From: Myxococcota bacterium
Lineage (GTDB): Bacteria; Myxococcota_C; UBA6777
Assembly (NCBI GenBank): GCA_023150835.1
Contig: JAKLKB010000204.1
Span: forward strand, 1-7,019
Length of the DNA: 7,019 nucleotides
Direction of reading: 5' to 3'
Below are positions 1 to 6,874 of this stretch, in pieces. The notes under the pieces were generated by a model, which saw nothing but the letters and a program-made list of their open reading frames with translations, did not search any database and was not told the DNA's origin. Position numbers and translations under genes: made by a program. How positions within the stretch are numbered: the stretch's first letter is position 1; each line of letters begins with the position of its first letter.

Positions 1-32
1 TTGGGCAGCCACAGGGGGCTGCCCCTACATTT
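1..32. repeat. Palindromic repeat, copy 1 of the GGGCAGCC family
   Basis: A short hairpin unit: GGGCAGCC (3-10) pairs with GGCTGCCC (17-24) around a 6-base loop, followed by the tail CCTACATTT. The flanking TTGGGCAGCCAC and GCCCCTACATTT recur almost unchanged at 77-110, with a different loop. Such GTAGGGGC/GCCCCTAC-edged palindromes are known as dispersed intergenic repeats in several bacterial genomes; I infer this is one of those. No protein is encoded here. The unit begins at the window edge and may extend left. Confidence 0.7.
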
Positions 33-45
33 GTATGGTCGCATG

Positions 46-71
46 ATGTAGGGGCGGTTCGCGAACCGCCC
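46..71. repeat. Perfect 20-bp palindrome with ATGTAG edge
   Basis: GGGCGGTTCG (52-61) is followed directly by its reverse complement CGAACCGCCC (62-71), a perfect palindrome. The left edge ATGTAGGGGC (46-55) is the reverse complement of the GCCCCTACAT tail in the flanking copies (21-30 and 97-106). This middle unit is therefore in inverted orientation relative to its neighbours and could pair with either of them. It fits a dispersed REP/MITE-like repeat family in which the outer GGGGC/GCCCC edge is constant and the stem varies. Confidence 0.7.
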
Positions 72-76
72 GATTC

Positions 77-110
77 TTGGGCAGCCACGCCTTGCTGCCC
101 CTACATTTTT
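77..110. repeat. Palindromic repeat, copy 2 of the GGGCAGCC family
   Basis: GGGCAGC (79-85) pairs with GCTGCCC (94-100) around an 8-base loop, and CCTACATTTTT follows. It matches the unit at 1-32 at both ends but has a different loop, as expected for a stem-conserved repeat. A TTG at 77 opens the SCO reading frame inside this repeat, which is a reason not to start that gene here. Confidence 0.7.
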
Positions 111-140
111 CGAATACGCAACGAGCGTATTTCGTACAAT
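111..140 (+). promoter_or_regulatory. Inverted repeat next to a TACAAT box, possible promoter/operator
   Basis: AATACGC (113-119) and GCGTATT (125-131) form a 7-bp inverted repeat with a 5-base gap. The symmetry extends to CG at both ends if one extra T is allowed. TACAAT at 135-140 is one base off the sigma-70 -10 consensus and lies about 57 bases before the chosen SCO start. No good -35 hexamer is visible at 16-18 bases. The palindrome sits where a regulator could bind, but it could equally be another hairpin of the repeat cluster just upstream. Confidence 0.25.
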
Positions 141-196
141 CCGAAAAATACCGCGTTCTGCTTTGCATGGATGGTGCATCATCCGAAAGGTGTGGC

Positions 197-907
197 ATGA
201 CCGAGTCTTCCGAACCTTCGCGCTCCTTGGCGGAGTCTTCCGCAATCGAACCTTCGCATCCTTTGGCTGGATCTTCCGCAACCGCGCCTTCGTTGTTTCG
301 GAGTCCGTTTTTTTATGCGACGTTGTTGGGATTGATCGGGATCCCGCTGCTTTATCTTGTGCTGCCAAGGCGCATCCCCAAACCGCCGCCCGTTTTGGGG
401 CAATTGCCCGCCTTTGTCTTGCAAGATCAAGAAGGAAAGCCGTTTGGTTTAGAACAGATGAAAGGCTCGGTGTCTGTGGTGAGCTTTTTCTTTACACGCT
501 GCCCAACGATCTGTCCCCGTCTGATGGGGCAAGTCGCCAAGTTGCAACGTCGCTACGAACAAGCGCAACTGCCGATGCGGCTGGTGAGTATCTCGGTGGA
601 CCCAGAACACGACCATTCGGTGCGTTTGCGTTCCTATGGTCAGCGTTTGCGGGCGGACTTCAAGCGCTGGCGCTTTTTAACAGGCCCCCAAAAAAAGATC
701 TACGCTCTCGCAGAGGCTGGTTTTTTAACCGCCGTTAACACCCAAAAAGAACGTCCATCGGTGATGGAATTGACGCACACAGAAAAGCTGATCTTGATCG
801 ATCAACGCGGGCAGATTCGGGGTTATTACGAGTCTTCTGATCTGGGGATCGATGAAGTGTTTCATCGCTCGATTCACGTTCTTCGACAACGCAACCTTGG
901 GAGGTGA
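197..907 (+). CDS. SCO1/SenC-family copper chaperone for cytochrome oxidase assembly
   Basis: A 236-residue membrane-anchored thioredoxin-fold protein of the SCO1/SenC/PrrC family. These proteins bind copper and help build the CuA site of haem-copper oxidases. Residues 38-56 form one hydrophobic anchor followed by PRR, so the fold should face the periplasm. The copper/redox motif CPTIC is at C102-C106, followed by Pro. The family signature SISVDPEHD is at 131-139, and the third copper ligand is probably H194 in THTEKLILID. I chose the ATG at 197 because GAAAGG (185-190) sits 6 bases before it. The frame is open upstream to a TTG at 77 inside a palindromic repeat, and an ATG at 167 is also possible. 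Residues 3-32 are a Ser/Pro/Ala-rich low-complexity leader built from degenerate DNA repeats. The gene lies about 340 bases before actA, as expected for a respiratory cluster. The family call is firm; the exact start is likely. Confidence 0.9.
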   Translation: MTESSEPSRSLAESSAIEPSHPLAGSSATAPSLFRSPFFYATLLGLIGIPLLYLVLPRRIPKPPPVLGQLPAFVLQDQEGKPFGLEQMKGSVSVVSFFFTRCPTICPRLMGQVAKLQRRYEQAQLPMRLVSISVDPEHDHSVRLRSYGQRLRADFKRWRFLTGPQKKIYALAEAGFLTAVNTQKERPSVMELTHTEKLILIDQRGQIRGYYESSDLGIDEVFHRSIHVLRQRNLGR

Positions 908-1095
908 ACAATTCGATTTGCCGATTTTTCAAGTGGATAGTGATCGTTGCTCGAAAACCCTACAAAGAAACTCTGGAATTCAAAGGCTTGCATCACAAAA
1001 AGAAGCGTGCTAATACGCAGGGCGCGATTCGGAAGAGGTTTGTGGAAGCGCGAGAATACACGAAAAAAAGCGTGGAAGATCAAACGTTTCAGTAG
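904..1095 (+). CDS. Doubtful small basic ORF overlapping the SCO stop
   Basis: A 63-codon frame opening with GTG that overlaps the SCO stop in a GTGA arrangement, with GGGAGG (899-904) running into the start codon and therefore too close to act as a good ribosome site. The product would be Lys/Arg-rich, with one short hydrophobic stretch (about residues 5-16), and resembles no family I recognise. A competing frame of 77 codons exists on the other strand over the same DNA. It is most likely non-coding; the stop overlap is the only reason to list it. Confidence 0.12.
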   Translation: MNNSICRFFKWIVIVARKPYKETLEFKGLHHKKKRANTQGAIRKRFVEAREYTKKSVEDQTFQ

Positions 1096-1243
1096 AAAGT
1101 GAGTCATCGTGCGATCCTGATCTTGCAGGGCCGAAACACACGATCACAAAGCTCAGCCACCCAAGACCCTCCGTCTCCTACGCGTTCTCTTTGTAGCAGG
1201 TGATCTCCGCTTAACTCTCTTAGACAAACAAAGGTGAAAGACC
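908..1243. other. Intergenic region between the SCO gene and actA
   Basis: This 336-base stretch has no gene I can support. It should contain the promoter and leader of the act operon, but I see no convincing -35/-10 pair, strong terminator hairpin or riboswitch-like fold. The last clear signal is the actA ribosome site, AAAGGTG at 1230-1236. Whether actA is transcribed from here or by read-through from the SCO gene cannot be told from the sequence. Confidence 0.5.
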
Positions 1244-1975
1244 GTGGCCGTCATCTTTCCGCGTTGGACCAACCGATTGCCCCTAATGCTGCTTGGATTT
1301 GTAGCGGCAGGGGGCGCATTTGCAACCTTTGGCGTATGGTACTGGTTTTCTCCCGAGTTTACGGACGTGGGGTATGCCCCCGTCCAACCCGTGGCGTTCA
1401 GTCATAAACTGCACGCGGGCGAACTTGGGATGGATTGCCGTTATTGCCATTCGACCGTCGAAAAAGCTGCGCACGCCGCTGTGCCGCCGACGGCGGTCTG
1501 TATGGGATGCCATACCCAAGTCCTCCCCAAAAGCCCCAAGCTCGAACTCGTGCGCCAAAGCTATCAAACAGGCAAGCCGATTCCTTGGGTGCGTGTGCAT
1601 ATGCTCCCTGATTACTCGTTCTTTGATCACAGCGTACACGTTGCAGCAGGCGTTGGATGCGCCAGTTGTCACGGTCGGATCGACAAGATGACCCGCGTGT
1701 ACCAGCACCAACCACTGAGTATGGGCTGGTGTCTCGATTGCCACCGCGATCCGAACAAACACCTCCGCCCAAGCAACAAAGTGACGCAGATGGATTGGGA
1801 GGGTTCCACTCAACAAGTGGCCTATAATCCGTCGAAAGATCCAAGCCGCGCACGTCGCAAAGATATCGCAGCGCACCGCGACTTGATGAAAAAAGGTCAC
1901 ACGATCCGCGTTGCCAAAAATCCCCATGATGTAGTTGTCAATCCACCCGAACATTGCTCTGGATGCCACCGATGA
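1244..1975 (+). CDS. actA: Alternative complex III subunit ActA, pentaheme cytochrome c
   Basis: A 243-residue membrane-anchored multihaem cytochrome that carries electrons out of ACIII. Five CxxCH haem c attachment motifs are visible: CRYCH at 65-69, CMGCH at 86-90, CASCH at 139-143, CLDCH at 163-167 and CSGCH at 238-242. The last one is one residue before the stop. Five haems is the number known for ActA of Rhodothermus marinus. An uncleaved N-terminal helix (about residues 13-35) follows a short basic N-terminus, so the haem domain should lie in the periplasm. Several other His residues (H54, H57, H119, H129, H132) are candidate distal haem ligands. The start is the GTG at 1244, preceded at 7 bases by AAAGGTG. 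The stop overlaps the actB start as ATGA, implying translational coupling. The following actB and actC make the assignment secure against other multihaem cytochromes such as NrfB- or cytochrome c7-like proteins. Confidence 0.93.
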   Translation: MAVIFPRWTNRLPLMLLGFVAAGGAFATFGVWYWFSPEFTDVGYAPVQPVAFSHKLHAGELGMDCRYCHSTVEKAAHAAVPPTAVCMGCHTQVLPKSPKLELVRQSYQTGKPIPWVRVHMLPDYSFFDHSVHVAAGVGCASCHGRIDKMTRVYQHQPLSMGWCLDCHRDPNKHLRPSNKVTQMDWEGSTQQVAYNPSKDPSRARRKDIAAHRDLMKKGHTIRVAKNPHDVVVNPPEHCSGCHR

Positions 1976-4900
1976 AAAAAGACTTGCAAGATCCAAAATA
2001 TGCTGCGGTGAGCGAGAGTGCAGAGGTCAGCGTATCCGAACCACAGGATGCACAGACCGAGCCGCAGGCTTTCTGGCGAAGTATCGAAGATAAAGAAGGA
2101 AATCCCACCTTCCCAGCCTCTTGGGATTACGAATACACTCCCGATGCACAAGAGATCGCCGAGTATACCAACGTCAGCCGTCGTCAATTTCTCGGACTGA
2201 TGGGTGCATCGGCTGCTCTTGCGGGTGTCGTTTCGACAGGTTGTTTGCGTAAGCCAGTCGAGCGCATCTTGCCGTATGCCAAACGACCCGAAGAACTGAT
2301 CCCGGGCAAACCGCTGTTTTTTGCAACGGCTACCCACATTGGAAACGCTGTGTTGGGCTTGTTGGTGGAAAGCCAAGATGGCCGACCCACCAAGGTTGAA
2401 GGAAACCCCGAACATCCGATGAGCTACGGAGCGACGGATGTGTGGGCGCAGTCCTCTGTTCTCGATCTGTATGATCCCGATCGTGGGCAGTTTCCGACCC
2501 ATGCTCAAAAACAAGCGACATGGGATGCCGTGTTTCAAGCCCTCAAAGGCCAACTCGAAACACTCGGAAAGAAGGGCGGCGAAGGGCTTGCTATCCTCAG
2601 CGAAGCGATTCCGTCCCCGACGTTCCACGATCTGCTTGCAACGCTGAAAGCGCGCCTGCCCAAGTCTCGGTACTTTTGTTATGACACGGCGGATACTCCC
2701 CAAACATCCGAAGGTTTGGCGATGGCTGGAGCCGCCGAGACTCAAGTCAGCTACGCCCTCAACAAAGCCGATGTGATCCTTTCGCTCGAATACGATTTCC
2801 TCGGACACGAGGGAGATTCCGTTCGCCAAGCGCGTTTGTTTGCAGCACGTCGCAAGATCGACAAACAGATGTGCCGTTTGTATGCCGTCGAAGGGACATT
2901 TACAACGACGGGCGCAGCCGCTGATCACCGCCTCCGCGTTCAAAGTAGCCAAGTCGGCGAATTCTTGGGTGCGTTGGTCGCTCATCTGGCCGAGCAAAAA
3001 CACATCGCGGTGGAGGCTGGATTGCTTGCCAACTTGAGCAAGCGTGCGGAAGCTGCGAAAAAGACCCACGGTGGGGACTTTGCGAAGTGGATTCCAGTTG
3101 TTGCGGAAGATCTGGTCGCCCACAAAGGCCGCGCTGCGGTGATGGTGGGTGAGTCGCAATCGAAGCATGTCCACGCACTCGGTGCGTTGCTCAACGATGC
3201 GCTCGGAAACATCGGCCAAGACAAGCCTGTTCAATTCTTCTCAAAAGGCAACACCGCAGCGGCAGGTTCGCTGCTTGATCTGGTGGCCTCTGCGTTCAAA
3301 GGCCAAGTGCAAACCTTGATCATCCTCGGCGGAAACCCCGTATACAACGCCCCCGCCGATGTGGACTTTGCAAAGCTGTTGCAGCGTATCCCGTTCTCGT
3401 TGCATCACAGCTTCTATTCGGACGAAACATCCGCGCTGACGACGTGGTACGCGCCGATGAGCCATTATCTCGAAGCATGGGGCGATCTGCGCGCAACCGA
3501 CGGCACCACAGCGATCCGTCAACCGTTGATCGCACCGCTGTTTGACACGATTTCAGAGATCGAGATGTTGTCGTTTGTTGCGGGCGAAGCAAGCAACAAA
3601 GGCCATGATCTTGTGCGCGCCTACTGGAAAAAAACAGTCGGCGATGTCGGGTTTGAAGGCAAATGGCGCGCTTGGTTACACGACGGTGTGATCGATGGAA
3701 CCCGTGAGAAAGTCAAAGGCGTCTCCGTAAAAGCTTCCAAACTGGTCGATGCGTGGGGCGGATCCCCTGAGGCGGTATCCAAAGGCAACAGCTTTGAGCT
3801 TCGCTTTGTTCTGGACAACAAAGTCCACGACGGTCGTTTTGCCAACAACGCTTGGCTCCAAGAACTGCCTGATCCGATGACCAAACTGACGTGGGACAAC
3901 GCAGCGTTGCTGTCACCCAAAACAGCCGCAGCACTCGGCGTCAGCAACGGGACATGGGTCGAGATCAGCATCCAAGGTCGAAAGGCCGAGATGCCCGTGT
4001 TTTTTGCGCCCGGTATCGCCGAGAATACGATCGCCTTGCCGCTCGGTTATGGTCGCGCTTGGGGCCGCGTCTCGAAGGGATGCGGATTCAATACCTATCC
4101 GCTGCGTAGCTCGCTGACGATGTACCACGCCAAGGGCGCGTCGGTGAAAAAGCTCGACAAAGAAAATTACGAACTGGCTTCGACCCAAGAACACGGTCGT
4201 CTCGAAGAACCGATTACAGGGCGCAGCCGAAAAGATGCGATCTTCCGCGAACTGCCGCTTGCGGGTTATCTCGAACTCAAAGAGAAAAATCCGGGCTTCA
4301 TGGAAGATTACGAACTGATGCCCAAGAACAAGATCAAGTCCTTGTGGAAAGAACCCAATGAGCGTGGCGGCCATCAATGGGGGATGACCATCGACTTGAC
4401 GTCTTGCACAGGTTGCAACGTTTGTACAGTCGCATGCCAAGCCGAAAACAACATCCCAGTGGTCGGAAAAGCTCGCGTGCTCAAAGGCCGAGAGATGCAC
4501 TGGATCCGCTTGGATCGCTACTACACCGGACCTGTGGAGAATCCCGAAGCCGCGTTGCAGCCCGTCGCTTGTGTTCACTGCGAAACAGCGCCTTGCGAAA
4601 ACGTCTGCCCAGTTGCTGCAACGGCCCACAGCCCCGAAGGGATGAACGATATCGCGTACAACCGCTGTATCGGAACACGTTATTGCGCCAACAACTGCCC
4701 CTACAAAGTGCGTCGTTTTAACTACTTCAACTTTAACAAAGAAAACGACGAACAAAACGCGCTGCTACAGATGCAACGCAACCCCGATGTGACAGTTCGT
4801 TTCCGTGGTGTGATCGAGAAATGCAGCTACTGCGTGCAGCGCGTTAGCGAAGCCAAGATCTACGCCAAAGCCAACGGTGACGGCTATGTCAAAGATGCCT

Positions 4901-5295
4901 ATGCGTTCGCCAAAGTGAACGCCGATGGTGTCGAGGTCGTCAACGCGACTGAACTCAAAGAGTCGGTGGTTCCGGCCTGTGCGCAAGCCTGCCCGTCGCA
5001 AGCCATCGTATTCGGAGATATCAACAATCCTCAAAGTCGCGTCTCTCAACACAAAAAAGAAGCACGCGATTATGCGGTGTTGCGCGAATTGAACATTCGC
5101 CCGCGCACGACTTATTTGGCGCAGATCCGCAATCGCAACCCCAAGATCGCGCCGAAGTTGCAAGGCAAGGCAGCGGAACTCCTCGAAGGTGGTGTGAAAC
5201 CCGCCAAGGCAGGCCATGCTGCACATCACGGACACGACAAGCACCACGACAAGAGCAAAGGCGGCCAACACGACAAGGGAAAGAGCGGCCACTAA
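1972..5295 (+). CDS. actB: Alternative complex III subunit ActB, fused molybdopterin-like/Fe-S protein
   Basis: A 1107-residue fusion of a molybdopterin-oxidoreductase-like domain (about 95-790) and a four-cluster ferredoxin domain (about 805-1030). In characterised ACIII the first domain carries no molybdenum cofactor and the second relays electrons from quinol to the ActA haems. The N-terminus has the family's FWRSIED block (34-40) and a late twin-arginine signal, SRRQFLG (69-75), followed by a hydrophobic stretch to G90-C91. This layout is typical of ActB. Cysteine groups are C812/815/818/822, C867/870/875/879, C899/905/909 and C951/954/1003/1007. The third reads CIGTRYC, with Thr where a cluster Cys would be. 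This matches the three [4Fe-4S] plus one [3Fe-4S] clusters known for ActB, although which ligands share a cluster is inferred. The tail 1081-1107 is Lys/Gly-rich with eight His. The start is the ATG at 1972 overlapping the actA stop; in-frame ATG 1963 and TTG 1954 are possible but less likely. Confidence 0.95.
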   Translation: MKKDLQDPKYAAVSESAEVSVSEPQDAQTEPQAFWRSIEDKEGNPTFPASWDYEYTPDAQEIAEYTNVSRRQFLGLMGASAALAGVVSTGCLRKPVERILPYAKRPEELIPGKPLFFATATHIGNAVLGLLVESQDGRPTKVEGNPEHPMSYGATDVWAQSSVLDLYDPDRGQFPTHAQKQATWDAVFQALKGQLETLGKKGGEGLAILSEAIPSPTFHDLLATLKARLPKSRYFCYDTADTPQTSEGLAMAGAAETQVSYALNKADVILSLEYDFLGHEGDSVRQARLFAARRKIDKQMCRLYAVEGTFTTTGAAADHRLRVQSSQVGEFLGALVAHLAEQKHIAVEAGLLANLSKRAEAAKKTHGGDFAKWIPVVAEDLVAHKGRAAVMVGESQSKHVHALGALLNDALGNIGQDKPVQFFSKGNTAAAGSLLDLVASAFKGQVQTLIILGGNPVYNAPADVDFAKLLQRIPFSLHHSFYSDETSALTTWYAPMSHYLEAWGDLRATDGTTAIRQPLIAPLFDTISEIEMLSFVAGEASNKGHDLVRAYWKKTVGDVGFEGKWRAWLHDGVIDGTREKVKGVSVKASKLVDAWGGSPEAVSKGNSFELRFVLDNKVHDGRFANNAWLQELPDPMTKLTWDNAALLSPKTAAALGVSNGTWVEISIQGRKAEMPVFFAPGIAENTIALPLGYGRAWGRVSKGCGFNTYPLRSSLTMYHAKGASVKKLDKENYELASTQEHGRLEEPITGRSRKDAIFRELPLAGYLELKEKNPGFMEDYELMPKNKIKSLWKEPNERGGHQWGMTIDLTSCTGCNVCTVACQAENNIPVVGKARVLKGREMHWIRLDRYYTGPVENPEAALQPVACVHCETAPCENVCPVAATAHSPEGMNDIAYNRCIGTRYCANNCPYKVRRFNYFNFNKENDEQNALLQMQRNPDVTVRFRGVIEKCSYCVQRVSEAKIYAKANGDGYVKDAYAFAKVNADGVEVVNATELKESVVPACAQACPSQAIVFGDINNPQSRVSQHKKEARDYAVLRELNIRPRTTYLAQIRNRNPKIAPKLQGKAAELLEGGVKPAKAGHAAHHGHDKHHDKSKGGQHDKGKSGH

Positions 5296-5320
5296 GAACG
5301 GCGGTTCGTCTCTTTCTCTC

Positions 5321-5401
5321 GTTGTATCCGTCTTCAAGACGGGTGGGCATTGAAACATTCATCTCGTTGCATCCGTCTCAAAGACGGGTGGGCATTGAAA
5401 T
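5321..5401 (+). repeat. Two CRISPR-repeat-like 36-base direct repeats between actB and actC
   Basis: Two 36-base copies (5321-5356 and 5366-5401) match at 32 positions. They are 9 bases apart, and the CTC before each copy also matches. Each contains the hairpin CCGTCT-NNN-AGACGG: 5328-5342 with loop TCA, and 5373-5387 with loop CAA. Two of the four differences fall in the loop, so the stem is preserved. Each runs from GTTG to ATTGAAAC or ATTGAAAT. A ~36-base length, a short central stem and an ATTGAAAC 3' end are hallmarks of CRISPR repeats processed by Cas6 (type I/III), where the last 8 bases become the crRNA 5' handle. A 9-base gap is too short for a spacer and no cas gene is in view, so this is not a normal array. 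It could be an array remnant, a dispersed repeat or a regulatory hairpin pair. Confidence 0.6.
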
Positions 5402-5416
5402 TGGGTAGTGAAGATC

Positions 5417-6841
5417 ATGGTTTCACGTTCTGAATACTACGATTCACAGGTTCGCTATGCTGATCCGACCGAAGGTCGTGCCCCGCTGGTGTTGGGTGAC
5501 ACTTCTTTCCACCGAATCACCGAGTCCGTGACACAACCGATCGAGTCCCCGACACCGATCGGCTGGTTTATGTTCTTTTTCGTCGCGTTGTGTGGTCTGG
5601 CGATCTTGGGCGCAAGTGTCGGCTACTTGTTTTGGGAAGGCGTCGGGATCTGGGGCGTCAACAACCCTGTTGGATGGGGTTGGGCGATCGTTAACTTCGT
5701 CTTTTGGGTGGGTATCGGCCACGCTGGGACGCTGATCTCCGCTGTGTTGTTCTTGTTCCGCCAAAAATGGCGCACCTCGATCAACCGTGCCGCCGAAGCG
5801 ATGACGCTTTTTGCGGTGGCGTGCGCGTTGATCTTCCCCGGTATCCACACAGGTCGGGTCTGGATGGCGTACTACATGTTGCCGATCCCCAACCAGATGC
5901 TGATGTGGCCGCAGTTCCGCAGTCCGCTGATCTGGGATATCTTTGCGGTCAGCATCTACGGAACCGTCTCGCTGTTGTTTTGGTACGTGGGTTTGATCCC
6001 TGACCTCGCGACCATGCGCGACCGCGCAAAGACCAAACTTCGTCGCATCTTGTACGGCTTCTTTGCGCTCGGTTGGCGCGGTTCGCACCGTCATTGGCTG
6101 AACTACGAACGCGCCTATCTGTTGCTTGCTGCACTCGCTACACCGCTCGTTCTTTCCGTCCACTCGATCGTCTCCTTCGACTTTGCCACCTCCCAACTTC
6201 CGGGATGGCACACCACGATCTTCCCGCCTTACTTCGTTGCAGGCGCGATCTTCTCGGGCTTTGCGATGGTGATCACGCTGATGGTCTTTACGCGGGTGAT
6301 CTTCAAACTCGAACACCTGATCACGATCCGCCACTTTGAGAATATGGCCAAGATCATCCTGTTGACGGGTTCTTTGGTCGGCTATGCTTATACGATGGAG
6401 TTCTTCATCGCATGGTACAGCGGCAACGGTTACGAAACCTTTGCCTTTATCAACCGCGCTTTTGGTCCCTATTATTGGGCGTATTGGACGATGTTTAGCT
6501 GCAACGTCTTTGTTCCTCAGATCTTTTGGTTCAAATGGGCGCGCACCAATATCGTGGTGCTCTTTATCGTCTCGATCTTCGTCAACATCGGGATGTGGTT
6601 TGAGCGTTTCGTGATCACGGTGACGTCCTTGCATCGGGACTTTTTGCCTTCGAGCTGGGGCTATTTTGTTCCGACGATCTGGGACGTGCTGACCTTTGTG
6701 GGCAGCTTTGGATTGTTCTTTACCTTGTACTCGCTGTTTGTGCGCTTTTTGCCTGTCGTGGCGATCGCCGAAGTCAAAACCGTTGTACCCGAAGCAGACC
6801 CCCATTTTCACCCCAAAGAAGACGCCGGACACGCGGCGTAA
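5417..6841 (+). CDS. actC: Alternative complex III subunit ActC, NrfD-like membrane protein
   Basis: A 474-residue integral membrane protein of the NrfD/PsrC family. In ACIII this subunit is embedded beside ActB and carries a quinol oxidation site near the periplasmic face. About ten hydrophobic helices can be picked out, beginning near residue 48 after a soluble N-terminus. Conserved-looking polar residues within or beside helices include [10 protein letters not shown] (99-108, H102), the GIHTGRVW block (142-149), W173-D174 before AVSIYGT, and [12 protein letters not shown] (262-273, H265). These are typical of ActC/ActF proteins; I assign ActC from its place directly after actB. The C-terminus is soluble and mildly His/Asp-rich. 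I prefer the ATG at 5417, with AGTGA just upstream; a GTG at 5408 would add three residues. Either start lies within 16 bases of the CRISPR-like repeat pair, so that hairpin could influence translation. No actD, actE or actF follows within the window. Confidence 0.93.
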   Translation: MVSRSEYYDSQVRYADPTEGRAPLVLGDTSFHRITESVTQPIESPTPIGWFMFFFVALCGLAILGASVGYLFWEGVGIWGVNNPVGWGWAIVNFVFWVGIGHAGTLISAVLFLFRQKWRTSINRAAEAMTLFAVACALIFPGIHTGRVWMAYYMLPIPNQMLMWPQFRSPLIWDIFAVSIYGTVSLLFWYVGLIPDLATMRDRAKTKLRRILYGFFALGWRGSHRHWLNYERAYLLLAALATPLVLSVHSIVSFDFATSQLPGWHTTIFPPYFVAGAIFSGFAMVITLMVFTRVIFKLEHLITIRHFENMAKIILLTGSLVGYAYTMEFFIAWYSGNGYETFAFINRAFGPYYWAYWTMFSCNVFVPQIFWFKWARTNIVVLFIVSIFVNIGMWFERFVITVTSLHRDFLPSSWGYFVPTIWDVLTFVGSFGLFFTLYSLFVRFLPVVAIAEVKTVVPEADPHFHPKEDAGHAA

Positions 6842-6849
6842 GCCCACGG

Positions 6850-6867
6850 CTTTTGCTTTGCAAAAAG
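6850..6867 (+). terminator. Weak AT-rich hairpin after actC
   Basis: TTTTGC (6851-6856) pairs with GCAAAA (6860-6865) around a TTT loop, nine bases after the actC stop. It is A/T-rich and lacks a following T-run, so it is a poor intrinsic terminator. It may instead be chance, or a structure flanking the mobile-element end proposed just downstream. Confidence 0.2.
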
Positions 6868-6874
6868 GATCTAC

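Noticed and set aside
77-196. Longer SCO reading frame from TTG at 77
   Set aside because: The TTG lies inside a palindromic repeat unit and has no ribosome site, the added residues resemble nothing in the family, and the ATG at 197 has GAAAGG at proper spacing.
874-1107. Minus-strand 77-codon frame across the SCO 3' end
   Set aside because: It overlaps the SCO coding end, has no ribosome site or recognisable motif, and competes with an equally weak plus-strand frame.
2176-2244. Twin-arginine signal starting about 70 residues into ActB
   Set aside because: The late Tat motif after an FWRS block is a recognised feature of this family, not a wrong start codon or a fusion artefact.
1897-3234. 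Long minus-strand reading frame opposite actA/actB
   Set aside because: It is fully antisense to two secure genes, has no recognisable domain, and its composition is what the reverse strand of biased codons gives.
4666-4698. Thr in place of Cys in the third ActB iron-sulfur motif (CIGTRYC)
   Set aside because: This looks like a lost ligand but is the usual ActB sequence and explains the known [3Fe-4S] cluster, so it is not an anomaly.
5321-5401. A genuine functional CRISPR array
   Set aside because: There are only two repeats, the interval is 9 bases, no leader or cas genes are present, and the location is inside an operon. I call it CRISPR-repeat-like only.
5444-6847. Long minus-strand reading frame opposite actC
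   Set aside because: It is a charged, Arg/Asp/His-rich translation typical of the complement of a membrane-protein gene, with no family resemblance.
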